From Zoroaster sp. YZ-2022 (Eukaryota > Echinodermata > Asteroidea > Forcipulatida > Zoroasteridae), in contig CM055819.1 of NCBI GenBank assembly GCA_029582265.1, forward strand, positions 5,993,855-6,057,854: 64,000 nucleotides of DNA, given 5' to 3'. Within the stretch, counting starts at the first letter, position 1; each line of letters begins with the position of its first letter. The notes under the pieces were generated by a model. It was not told the DNA's origin, made no database searches, and was given only the letters and a program-made list of their open reading frames with translations. A program made the translations under genes and the position numbers. Shown piece after piece: positions 33,405 to 43,445 of this stretch.

Positions 33405-33940
33405 TAATAATAATAATAATACAGAAGATTTATAATGCGCACATATCCACCAAGAAGTGCTCAAGGCACTTTACAGTAAACAAGAAATCATACAATAGCA
33501 TAACAATACAATAGCAGATGCAATATAATACTAAACAAAAGATTAAAAATGCATAAATGAATGTTAGTAGTCCTTAACCAGTTCGCAACGGAGGCCATGT
33601 ATACACGCAATTTATTTTTGCACCGCAGATCGGAGAGCGTCTAAACACGCCATAGGAAACTCCGGAATATTTGTATACATGCTCGGTTGAGCCACGCGTG
33701 TACGGTGACATGCTCGGAAGACGTGGCCACGCGCTGTGGAAGCTTCCATTAACGTGTGTGTGGGAAAAAGAAACCCGCACAGGGGCCCAGAAAAACTTTT
33801 TTATTCCCGACGCGAACTGGTTAAAGGCAATACACATAAGATGAGTTTTTAAGTTTTTCTTGAAAGAGTCAACAGATTGAGATTCACGAATGTACACAGG
33901 CAAATCATTCCAAAGATGAAAGCACTTCAGACGAAATAAT
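33405..33940 (-). mobile_element. LINE 3' end with a nested MITE
   Basis: On the - strand near 33935-33830 it encodes L-W-N-D-L-P-V-Y-I-R-E-S and F-K-K-N-L-K-T-H-L-M, the usual last residues of a CR1/L2-like frame. The TTAACCAGTTCGC MITE (33574-33827) follows, then tail sequence with 'gcgcacatatccaccaagaa' and (AAT)n at 33406-33420. Confidence 0.7.
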
Positions 33941-34002
33941 TTCTATGGATGATCAATACTTGTACCAACTGAACACCGAGCAATATTTAAGATAATACTT
34001 TG

Positions 34003-34397
34003 TTAACCCTAACTCCCAAGGCATTTTTCTAGGAACCATCCCAAATCCTCTAAAATCCATCAACATACAGTAAAAAGGTACCCCAGTTGATGGACTTTGA
34101 TGGAATTGGTACAGTGGCAAATGCAAACCATCCACGGCTTGGCTATACACAGTCCTGATATCCAACAAAAGCATCCGGTGGAGTTTGATGGATTTGGTAC
34201 ACATGGCTACATGCTCTATTCGCTGGGCTATACTGTGGAGTCCTGAATCCAACAAAAAGCAGCCAGTGGAGTTTGATGGATTTGGTACACATGGCTACAT
34301 GCTCTATTCACTGGGCTATACTGTGGAGTACTGAATCCAACAAAATCAGGCAAAACCAGGGGGTGGATTTTAAAGTATTTGCGGTAGTTAGGATTAA
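34003..34397 (-). mobile_element. TTAA element with two to three 87-bp units, reverse orientation
   Basis: Starts TTAACCCTAACTCCCAAGG and ends GTAGTTAGGATTAA. Its right end lies 24 bases before M23. Confidence 0.75.
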
Positions 34398-34420
34398 TAT
34401 GTATTTTTTCTTTCTTACAG

Positions 34421-34537
34421 TTATGGATCCGTGTGCTAATAACCCATGTAGGTCAGGTGGTACGTGTACGGCAACCTCTTGTACTGAATTCCAGTGTGAA
34501 TGTCTGTCTTGTTATCGTGGACCGACGTGTGAAGAAG
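34421..34537 (+). CDS. EGF exon M23
   Basis: Acceptor tacag, donor gtacga (weak at +5/+6), 39 codons. Opens M-D-P-C, has R-S-G-G-T-C (O-fucose motif) and the loop T-A-T-S. Partner of M13; the loop T-A-T-S also recurs in M31. Confidence 0.9.
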
Positions 34538-35099
34538 GTACGATGGTCGTTACTATTCCCTGTAGTTGTAATCTAAAATTCATCATTTGCTGAATCTTGC
34601 ACCTGCTTTTACTGTAAATGAAAGTGCGAGGATCCGTCTTGCTTCTTGTTCTCTTGGGCAGGATCAGGACAATAGTTGCACAAAATGATGAGTGTCTTTT
34701 TTCCTCAATCACTGTTTAAACATACGTAGATTGATGAAATTATTGCGTAAAGGCCGGTTCATACTTCATGCTAAATCGAATGCAATGCGACGTCGACAAT
34801 GGTTCACGGCAACTATTTGCGGCGAAGGTTCGCAAAAGTTGAACACATTTCAACTTGCGCGAATCATTCTCCGCGAATTCGATGACGGAAAATTCGCTTT
34901 GGCGTCAAGTATGAACCGGCCTTAATGTATGAAGTACTGTTTATTTAGTGCACTGTATACTCCGTGCTTTCCGTGTGTCTGTGAATTTAAATATATTTTC
35001 CTAAACAGTTATGAGGCTTTGCATGGTTGGATTATTGTTATCGGTTATGATTTGCGGTAACACCACGTGGTTTGGATCTCAACTATCGCGAAGTGAGAT

Positions 35100-35402
35100 T
35101 GTGGTTCTGATGAGAACTGTATAGTGGTTCTGATGAGAACCGTGTAGTGGTTCTCATAAGAACCGTGTAGTGGTTCTGATGAGAACCGTGTCATAGTTCT
35201 GATAAGAACCGTGTAGTGGTTCTGATGAGAACCGTGTAGTGGTTCTGATAAGAACCGTACAGTGGTTCTGATAAGAACCGTACAGTGGTTCTGATAAGAA
35301 CCGTACAGTGGTTCTGATAAGAACCGTACAGTGGTTCTGATAAGAACCGTACAGTGGTTCTGATAAGAACCGTACAGTGGTTCTGATAAGAACCGTACAG
35401 GT
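35100..35402. repeat. 23-bp minisatellite of the 'ggttctgataagaacc' palindrome
   Basis: About thirteen units. The first few alternate gatgagaacc and gataagaacc; the later ones are almost identical (gtggttctgataagaaccgt plus aca). Each unit is a small hairpin. The seed sequence is part of a dispersed element also seen at about 1100-1240 and 53755-53860. Confidence 0.85.
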
Positions 35403-35924
35403 CTTCTCTATGTAGCATCCACCACACTCCAACGAGTACTAACGGGAACTCACCCCAACAAAGCACGATCCTAACAAGTGCCTATGTAACCAGAAGCATA
35501 TCCCAACTCTCTTCAGTCTCCCGATGATGACCGGAGCACGCTAGCCCAAACGTAGAAAAGACCATAATACCACAAGCACAATGGATGTTATATGATATAA
35601 ACTTAAACTGAAACTGTGAATTGTCCAAAGGAGGATTGTCAGTCAGAGTTGGCCATCATAATTTTGAAGTAGGATTTGAAGCGCAGCGTGGTGGAAGTAC
35701 AGCAGAAGTAAGGTTTGTGGTAGCACAATGTTTCTGAAGACAATCGGAGTATACCGATTTTTTTTTCAGAACCACCGATTATTATTACATGGTGCTACTA
35801 CAAACCTTGCTTCTATCATTTTGGACAACCAACCTTCTGGGAAGAAAATAACAAACGGTGTTGTTTGTACTGAAACCTCATTGTAGCCAGTCAATAATCC
35901 TGACCGTTATATTTTTGCTCGTAG

Positions 35925-36050
35925 AAGTCAATCTTTGTGCTGGTAATGCGAACCCATGTAGTAGCAGTGGTACGTGCTTCCAGATCAGCCAATGCCAAAC
36001 AACCATATGTGTGTGTGATGACTGCTTCAAAGGACAGTTCTGCGATATCG
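35925..36050 (+). CDS. EGF exon M24
   Basis: Acceptor cgtag, donor gtcagt, 42 codons. Six residues between C1 and C2; S-S-S-G-T-C at C3 fits the O-fucose motif but lacks the N-G-G core. T-T-I-C-V-C-D-D-C matches M14. The donor has C at +3. Confidence 0.9.
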
Positions 36051-36639
36051 GTCAGTTACTCAACAATCTTCTCTTTATACTTGATGGTGTTGTGTACATG
36101 TCAACTTGAGATCTATTACCCATTATCTATTACTATTGAGTCTGTTACCTACATTAAGTGTGCCAGCCTGCTTTAACATATCCCACGGCATTGTTTTTGC
36201 TACCCTGCCTGGCCTGTCGTAAGCAGTGGCATAGCCAAAGGTGGGGAGGCAGGGGAACCGGCCACCCTCCCCCACTTGTTGACAAAATAGTGTCAATGGT
36301 TATTGATAATGAAAGTAGAGATCTTCAGCTTTACAATGACAGCTTTCTTATTTTAATTGGACGTGCAAAAGCGGAATTATGTAATTTTTCATTTTGTCTC
36401 AAAACTCAAAACGGAGTTATTGCCCTTTAAAGTTTCATTTGGTATAATTTAAGTAATTCACTTCTTACAAAGGTACTTAATTTTCCCTAGCAACGGGCAT
36501 TACAGAAGAATAATATTGCCTTATATTGCTTTATTAAGGGTTTTATATACATTCATTTTTTTGGCTATTTCTCAGTTCCGAGCTCTGCCCTGTTCTGTCT
36601 GATTTCAGTAGAACACGTCACAAATGTCGGTGCACAGAT

Positions 36640-36856
36640 TTAAAGGGGCAGGTATCAGAGCAGACTTTCAACAGGGCATGGAATCGGTGTCCTCGTTTAA
36701 GATGAACACAGTGACTGAAAATTACTGGTTCATTTATGCAGCAGCAACGGCAATAAGACCTTATCATGTGGGGTATCATGGCAGTCACTCAGTTAGTCCA
36801 AAAATACCACTCCAATTCCATGCCCTGTTGATCATGACGATACTGGCCCTTTAAAT
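36640..36856. mobile_element. Palindromic MITE (gggcatggaatcgg family), reverse
   Basis: From 'ttaaaggggcaggtatcaga' to 'cgatactggccctttaa'. Confidence 0.75.
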
Positions 36857-36915
36857 AAACACAATATAAACACGAAGTCTGCATTATTTCAATGTGTTTA
36901 TCTTTGTCTCATGTT

Positions 36916-37293
36916 GGAGTGCCATGGCCGAGCGGTTTAGTGCATCGGATTTGTGTTCTGATGGCTAAGTCGTCAGAATGTGGGTTTGAATCCCAACCGC
37001 AGCCGTGGTGCTTGTGTCCTTGAGCAAGACACTTTACCATAATTGCTTCTCTCCACCCAGGGAGTAAATGGGTACCTGGTGAGGGCAGAGTTGGTTGTTG
37101 TGTTTGATTAGCCCTATATGCGCCGTAATGGCAGCAATTGAGCTGTATACTCCCCAGGGAGCTGAGATGGTTTCAGGAATGATTTATGCGCCTGATGAGC
37201 AGGGGTAATAATGTAATGCGCCTTGAGCACCAGTTTGGTGGATACGTGCGCTATATAAGTCTGCATTATTATTATTATTATTATTATTATTAT
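36916..37293 (+). mobile_element. tRNA-derived SINE, sense, its tail touching the M25 splice acceptor
   Basis: The copy runs from ggagtgccatggccgagcgg to (ATT)n. The ATT run continues to tacag, the acceptor of M25, so the last 30 or so intron bases are SINE tail. Confidence 0.85.
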
Positions 37294-37297
37294 ACAG

Positions 37298-37411
37298 CTG
37301 TTGATATGTGTGAGAATCACCAATGTTTGAATGGAGGTATATGCAACAACGGATGCCCAACATACAGCTGTACGTGTCCTGTCTGCTGGACGGGAGACTT
37401 CTGTCAAACTC
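37298..37411 (+). CDS. EGF exon M25
   Basis: Acceptor (att)n-atacag, donor gtaagt, 38 codons. Short loop N-N-G before C4, then C-P-T-Y-S-C and V-C-W-T-G, as in M4 and M15. The pyrimidine tract is an ATT microsatellite from the SINE. Confidence 0.92.
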
Positions 37412-38408
37412 GTAAGTATGCAACGTAAAAAACGAACATACACAGGCCACTTCTTATTACGAATTCGTTCAATTGAGGAAGCGAACTGAATTTCACGACG
37501 CAAAATAGCAGTTAGTGGCCTTACGTTTCGAACCTAGCGGGTTCTTGAATTCTCAAAGGCAAAATGGGACAGAATACATACATAAATAAAACGTGAAGAG
37601 TGAGCAGAAGTTAGTCGGGTGTAAAATGAACGCAAAAGAAAAAGGTACCTCTATATAGCTATTCACGCGTAATCCCTCTTTTATCCGGTCCCAGAACCGG
37701 ACTCTGCTTCTTGTACCTTTTCTGTCGGATGGATTTTTTATTTTTTTATTTATTTTTTATTATTTTTTTTATTATTTTTTTTATTTACTGTCAGTCACCC
37801 TAAACAAGACTAATAAGTAATAGCCACTGGAGTGTAAGTGGTTTACGTATGTCACCCACCATTTAAGCAAGTGTACAAGTGTTTGATCTCGACAGAAGAA
37901 GCATGTGTTGCTCACATTTTTAACTTGATTTTTTTTTATCTTGAGGAGGGAACCTTTTTTTTCCGTTAAATGTTCAACGTTAAACAACTTAGTTCTTTTT
38001 CCTCAAGGAAATCAGTAATTTCCAAAGTTAAACTAAACTGCTTTGTAAAAATAGCATAAACCATATGTGATAGTTCACACGATATGAGCGTGAAGTTGCA
38101 CAATGTTATTTGCTGGTATGGACCTATGAAGTCAAAATTTTACAAATGAAAGTTATTAGAAAGTATGACCTTTTGAAACTATCACAGATTTTAATGATAA
38201 GTGCACCCCAAGTGTTTGTGATCATTGGAAAGCTTTTTTTCTTCTTCTGAATTCAGAAATACAGGTTTGAAATCCCAGTTTTTGAAAAATGCCAACTTCA
38301 CTCACTTTGCGAGAGTTGGTCACATGTATTTTTACATATTTAACATTAATGAATGCTGATATCATCCTGTTGAATTATTCATTGAATGTACTTTTGGTTT
38401 TATTTCAG
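37412..38408 (+). other. Intron M25-M26 without recognised repeats
   Basis: AT-rich, with a poly-ATTT stretch at about 37732-37790. No exon seen. Confidence 0.5.
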
Positions 38409-38522
38409 CCGTGGACTTATGTTCCAATTTACCGTGTGTCAACGGCGGGACGTGCGTCAACCACTGCACCAACTACAATTGCCAGTGTCCACCGTGCTTC
38501 GCTGGTTTCAACTGTGAACGAT
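38409..38522 (+). CDS. EGF exon M26
   Basis: Acceptor ttcag, donor gtgagt, 38 codons. V-N-G-G-T-C is an O-fucose motif; the C3-C4 loop is V-N-H. Partner of M5 and M16. Confidence 0.92.
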
Positions 38523-38616
38523 GTGAGTAGCGAAACCTATCCAACCCATTCCCAGTGTGAGGTGAACGTTTTGGCAAGAGCTCTTGTTTCCTCAGGCTTC
38601 CGAGCTACATTTCTTA

Positions 38617-38825
38617 AAGGGACAATATTCTCACGATCAGAGGAGACTTTCAACAGGGCATGGAATTTCATTATTATTCAGCCACTGGCTCATTATTTAT
38701 ACAGCAGCCATGGTAATATGATCTTATCGCTCCTTGTTATCTAGGCCAGTGTGCACTTGTGAGGGTATTATTTCCAGTTGCTAAGTTGATCTAAAACTAG
38801 GACACCGATTCCATGCCCTGTCAAT
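38617..38825. mobile_element. Palindromic MITE (gggcatggaatcgg family)
   Basis: A diverged copy with an extra 'ctaggccagtgtgcacttgt' inside and its right end incomplete. Confidence 0.6.
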
Positions 38826-38837
38826 GATAAAAAACCA

Positions 38838-39331
38838 TTAACCCTAACTCCCTAGGCCCATTTGCTTACACATAACCTGAATCCTTCCTAACTCCCTAGG
38901 CCCATTTGCTTGCACATAACCTGAATCCTTCCTAACTCCCTAGGCCCATTTGCTTACACATAACCTGAATCCTTCCTAACTCCCTAGGCCCATTTGCTTA
39001 CACATAACCTGAATCCTCCAAAATCCTTCAGTAGTAAAGCAAGCACATGACATGTATGCACATATGTGCTTCTAATCTGTGATACATGTACATGGCCAGG
39101 GACCCCCTCCCTGCATGCATGGAGCAATAAACAGTGTCCACTGACCCAAGCACTAACCTTGCAATCACTACAACAAACATGGATGTACATGTACCATGGA
39201 AAGGCAAGTATGCCTAATATCCTCAATCCTCCAAAATCCTTCACTTTAGCAAAGCGCATGTAACCTCAATCCTTCAAAATCCTTCACTTTAGCAAAGAGG
39301 ATTTTGGAGGATTTGGGAGGGTTAGGGTTAA
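38838..39331 (-). mobile_element. TTAA element with 44-bp repeats, reverse orientation
   Basis: Clean ends: TTAACCCTAACTCCC at 38838 and GGGTTAGGGTTAA ending 39331. It contains four 44-bp units and the same unique middle as 30734-31372. Its end lies 34 bases before M27. Confidence 0.8.
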
Positions 39332-39365
39332 TGATCATGTGGTTTGATTGTATGACTCTTAACAG

Positions 39366-39488
39366 ATGAAGGAGGTTGCACAGATACTCCATGTCAGAAT
39401 GGCGGCGTTTGCACCGAGAACCCGTTCGCCTGTAACCAGTACACATGTTCCTGTCCGGAATGCTGGACTGGACCAACGTGCTCACAGC
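39366..39488 (+). CDS. EGF exon M27
   Basis: Acceptor acag, donor gtaagt, 41 codons. Opens E-G-G-C without the usual D-P or N-P. Its loop T-E-N-P-F-A and E-C-W-T-G are closer to M7 than to M6 or M17. Confidence 0.9.
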
Positions 39489-39849
39489 GTAAGTAAAACT
39501 CATTCCACCGGCAAATCAGCAGACTTTTGTGTACCCTTACTAGACCAATTAGTTCTCTCTTTCCCTCAACTTTTTTGGGCTATTTTTTTTTTTTCACTAG
39601 TCCGTTTCCCTTGTAGTTTATTTGATTATATAATTTAGAAAGATGTATCGTCTCGTGATTCCAAGACTTGCCGCTTCCCAGGTACATATCGTAACATGGG
39701 ACAGGACTGTGATTTCAGGATTTTGTACAAATCTCTCGTTCGGCGACGCAAATGCCAGGACTATTGACAGGCAGGTTTCAAATCCATCATCTGAACTCTC
39801 AGCCAGCGGGACACAAGTCCGACAAGCTAACCCCCCACAAGCTAACCAT

Positions 39850-41340
39850 TGGGCCTGCGATTTCTTAGGATTTGTCCTGTATTCAGGGTTTTTTTTAAAT
39901 ACAAATCTCCCTTTGCCTCAAAATTTTCTTGAAAGAAGAGAAGTAACCACCAAGGAGTAAAAGAAGTGTTGTGTCCAAACCTCTAGTTTCGTGTTTGTGG
40001 GGGATGTGGAGAGTCTGTAAATCCTCCAAAATTAAACGTCCAGGATGTTCAGGGAGCTTTGTCCTCTAGACCAAAGGGAGACCCAGGCCCACTACCCACA
40101 GGAGGTTCAGGGAGCTTTGTCCTCTAGACCAAAGGGAGACCCAGGCCCACTACCCACAGGAGGTTCAGGGGGCTTTGTCCTCTAGACCAAAGGGAGACCC
40201 AGGCCCACTACCCACAGGAGGTTCAGGGGGCTTTGTCCTCTAGACCAAAGGGAGACCCAGGCCCACTACCCACAGGAGGTTCAGGGTGCTTTGTCCTCTA
40301 GACCAAAGGGAGACCCAGGCCCACTACCCACAGGAGGTTCAGGGGCTTTGTCCTCTAGACCAAAGGGAGACCCAGGCCCACTACCCACAGGAGGTTCAGG
40401 GGCTTTGTCCTCTAGACCAAAGGGAGACCCAGGCCCACTACCCACAGGAGGTTCAGGGCTTTGTCCTCTAGACCAAAGGAGACCCAGGCCCACTACCCAC
40501 AGGAGGTTCAGGGGCTTTGTCCTCTAGACCAAAGGGAGACCCAGGCCCACTACCCACAGGAGGTTCAGGGGCTTTGTCCTCTAGACCAAAGGGAGACCCA
40601 GGCCCACTACCCACAGGAGGTTCAGGGGCTTTGTCCTCTAGACCAAAGGGAGACCCAGGCCCGCTACCCACAGGAGGTTCAGGGGTGTTGTCCTCTAGAC
40701 CAAAGGGAGACCCAGGCCCGCTACCCACAGGAGGTTCAGGGGCTTTGTCCTCTAGACCAAAGGGAGACCCAAGCCCGCTACCCACAGGAGGTTCAGGGGC
40801 TTTGTCCTCTAGACCAAAGGGAGACCCAGGCCCACTACCCACAGGAGGTTCAGGGGCTTTGTCCTCTAGACCAAAGGAGACCCAGGCCCACTACCCACAG
40901 GAGGTTCAGGGGCTTTGTCCTCTAGACCAAAGGGAGACCCAGGCCCACTACCCACAGGAGGTTCAGGGGCTTTGTCCTCTAGACCAAAGGGAGACCCAGG
41001 CCCACTACCCACAGGAGGTTCAGGGGGCTTTGTCCTCTAGACCAAAGGGAGACCCAGGCCCACTACCCACAGGAGGTTCAGGGGGTGTTGTCCTCTAGAC
41101 CAAAGGGAGACCCAGGCCCACTACCCACAGGAGGTTCAGGGGGTGTTGTCCTCTAGACCAAAGGGAGACCCAGGCCCGCTACCCACAGGAGGTTCAGGGG
41201 GGCTTTGTCCTCTAGACCAAAGGGAGACCCAGGCACGCTACCCACAGGAGATTCAGGGGGCTTTGTCCTCTAGACCAAAGGGAGACCCAGGCCCACTACC
41301 CATTTTTTCAGGATTTGTTACTTTTGTCAAATCACACCCC
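39850..41340 (+). mobile_element. 'tgatttctcagg' element with its 57-bp motif expanded about 22-fold
   Basis: The element begins 'ggcctgcgatttcttagg' and ends 'ttttgtcaaatcacaccccc'. Between 40043 and 41305 the motif 'caggaggttcagggggcttt' plus 'gtcctctagaccaaagggag' plus 'acccaggcccactaccca' repeats in units of 55-59 bp. Other copies of the element have this motif once. Long reading frames of proline- and glycine-rich composition on both strands come from the repeat. Confidence 0.85.
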
Positions 41341-41436
41341 CGATGGGATATAACAGCGTACATTGGTTCATGATGAGTTCTGACTAGCACCCCCCTGAAC
41401 AAATATAATGACAAAATAGGGAGACCGCCAACATAG

Positions 41437-41508
41437 GGCTACATGGCTCAGTTGGTAGAGCGCCGGCACGTCAACCCGGAGGTCGCAGGTTCAAATCCCA
41501 CTCTAGTC
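41437..41508 (+). mobile_element. tRNA-like sequence, not a functional tRNA
   Basis: It has an A box (tggctcagttggtagagcg) and a B box (ggttcaaatcc), and a T run follows. But the acceptor ends (gggctac and tctagtc) pair poorly, and so do the T-arm stem positions. Most likely a SINE head or pseudogene. Confidence 0.5.
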
Positions 41509-41695
41509 AGTTTTTTTCTTTGTTCGTCCCTCGTCACTTTCCCTTGCGGTTTATTTGGTTATTTCCTCTACTTTGTCAGACACAGACGTACCAGACGGTG
41601 TTGATGTATGACGTTTGGTAAAAATAAAAAAAGAGGGTTCTGTTTATTGTTATCACGGTGATGTTAATTGTATCTTTGTTGGTTTCCCTGGGCAG

Positions 41696-41818
41696 GTAAA
41701 AACGCATGTGACCAGACCCCATGTGCCAATGGTGGTCTGTGCTTCGCTAGCGGTCAGTCCTGTGAGAGATACCTATGCTCTTGTACCGGATGCTGGATTG
41801 GAGATAGCTGTCAGACAT
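41696..41818 (+). CDS. EGF exon M28
   Basis: Acceptor ggcag, donor gtaagt, 41 codons. Opens K-N-A-C. The exon itself begins gtaaaa, so a donor-like word sits right at the acceptor. S-G-Q-S-C-E-R marks it as partner of M8 and M18. Confidence 0.9.
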
Positions 41819-41921
41819 GTAAGTTACAGTCACATCAATTTGATATCATTATACACATTGTGAGTTTCTCCTGAAGACGATCAGAGCATACTGATTGAAA
41901 CGTCGAGTTGTAACCACCAGG

Positions 41922-42208
41922 GCCCAATTTCACAGAGCCGCTAAGCAGCCGATTTTTTGCTTACTGTACGTTTTTCATTTCATAGCGCTGCTAACTGTCA
42001 AGCATAGAGAAAGGCACGCTAACTTGCCGGCCGTTATTGCTAGCAAATGAGTGACGCAACAATACAAATCCATGGTGAACACGCACGCATGCGCCACTGA
42101 ATTTTCTTGCTAACCTGTGAAATACACTGATGCTTAAGCAAATTTTTCTGCTATAGTTTACACGAAAATTTGCTTACCGGTAAGCGGCGCTATGAAATTG
42201 GCCCCCAT
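41922..42208 (+). mobile_element. 'caatttcacagagccgc' MITE
   Basis: Starts gggcccaatttcacagagcc and ends gcgctatgaaattggccccc. The ends are inverted repeats and the whole has no reading frame. Confidence 0.75.
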
Positions 42209-42662
42209 TCTTTTCAGAAATACTACTCAAAAGATAATTTTCACATGGTGTCACCGCAAACAGTTTTAGTTTTTTCCTCTTATCATTGTTTAGGATAAAA
42301 AATCCTGTTGTGCCGTGAGTATATTTTTTGACAGACACAGTGCATTATAAATGCACATTAGTAGTATTGTTATGATTATTTCTTCATAAGTTCTGATAAT
42401 CATTTTGGTTTGCGTTAACACCATGTGTTTATCTCAACTATCGCTACATGAGGTACAGGGTTCCGAAAAGAACCTTTTCGGGCAACTCGTATCTCGACTG
42501 TAGCTAAGTGAGATTACGGTTCAGGGGAGGACCAATATCGGGCAGCTCGTTTCTCAACTATCACTAAGTGAGAGCGTGGTTCAGGGGAGAACCATGGGGT
42601 CTTCTCGGGGTCTTAAAAAACTGGCGACTGGTCTGATTTTGATTACTCTTGATTATTTACAG

Positions 42663-42782
42663 ATGACAATCCGTGCCAAAGCTTACCATGTAAGAACGGC
42701 GGTGCATGCACAACAGATAGTATGTGTGATAAATACTCTTGTGTGTGCGATGGCTGCTTTACTGGTCTTCAGTGCGAGACAT
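42663..42782 (+). CDS. EGF exon M29
   Basis: Acceptor tacag, donor gtaagt, 40 codons. Opens D-N-P-C; K-N-G-G-A-C contains an internal gtaaga word. G-C-F-T-G at C7. Confidence 0.92.
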
Positions 42783-42814
42783 GTAAGTAATTATAGCTGA
42801 TTTTCACTGAAATG

Positions 42815-43165
42815 TTTGCGTCCGGTGATAAACAATTGATTTTTGCCCTTACACCGACGTATGTATACTCGGTGCTTTCTGAGTGTCTGTGGGAAAAACG
42901 CGACGGGCGACTTGGGTGGGATTAGAACCCACGACCTCCTGCTTACTAGTGCAGACGTCTTAACCTCTCAACCACCGAGCTTGCCCGATGACGATTGGCC
43001 GGATAGAATCCTATATAGCAGCGAGTGCCGCAATAGATTGATTTTTTTTTATATTATACCTGGTTTAGATTGATAAATGCCTACGTCCGGTGATAAACAA
43101 ATGATTTGATTTTGCCCTTAAACCGACGTAATGCATGAAGCACCGTTTACTCAGTGCTCTCCGAG
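42815..43165 (-). mobile_element. Second SINE family, antisense copy and fragment
   Basis: The full copy ends near 42990 (accaccgagcttgcccgatg). A second partial copy (cgtccggtgataaacaaatg) follows at about 43083-43165. Confidence 0.65.
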
Positions 43166-43239
43166 TGTCCATTATGATTTAAACCATTCACTGTTATCTG
43201 TATGTACAATCCTGCTATCCACGTATGTTTATTTTGCAG

Positions 43240-43362
43240 TCATCAACCCATGTCAAGTAAACCCTTGTCTGAATGGTGGAACATGTTTCCAAGGGTCTGT
43301 TACATGTAATGCTTATTTATGTGGATGTCCTGGCTGTTACGCTGGTGACAATTGTGAAACAT
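43240..43362 (+). CDS. EGF exon M30
   Basis: Acceptor tgcag, donor gtgagt, 41 codons. L-N-G-G-T-C is an O-fucose motif. [12 protein letters not shown] matches M20. Pieces of this exon reappear scrambled at about 44692-44812. Confidence 0.92.
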
Positions 43363-43445
43363 GTGAGTAGATATTTCCCCGTCTGTCCAAACGCTTGCGA
43401 GATAACCCAATCCTTGCATTAGGCTTCCCAAAAAAAGTCTCTGGT

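Noticed and set aside
35100..35402. A CRISPR-like array
   Set aside because: The units are contiguous with no spacers, in a eukaryotic intron.
6470..36200. Shared 'tacctacatgaagtgtgcc' sequence after M3 and M24 as proof of ancestral intron homology in the ten-exon block
   Set aside because: The same sequence also follows M8 and lies inverted at 19.6 kb, so it is a dispersed repeat, not inherited intron.
40286..41373. Proline/glycine-rich repetitive reading frames resembling a collagen-like or structural protein
   Set aside because: They arise from a 57-bp minisatellite, are open in several frames and on both strands, and are disrupted by units of 55, 56 and 58 bp. No splice or start context supports them.
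41437..41508. A tRNA gene
   Set aside because: The A and B boxes and a T run are present, but the acceptor and T stems pair poorly; a SINE head or tRNA pseudogene is more likely. The same applies to the tRNA-like heads of the two SINE families.
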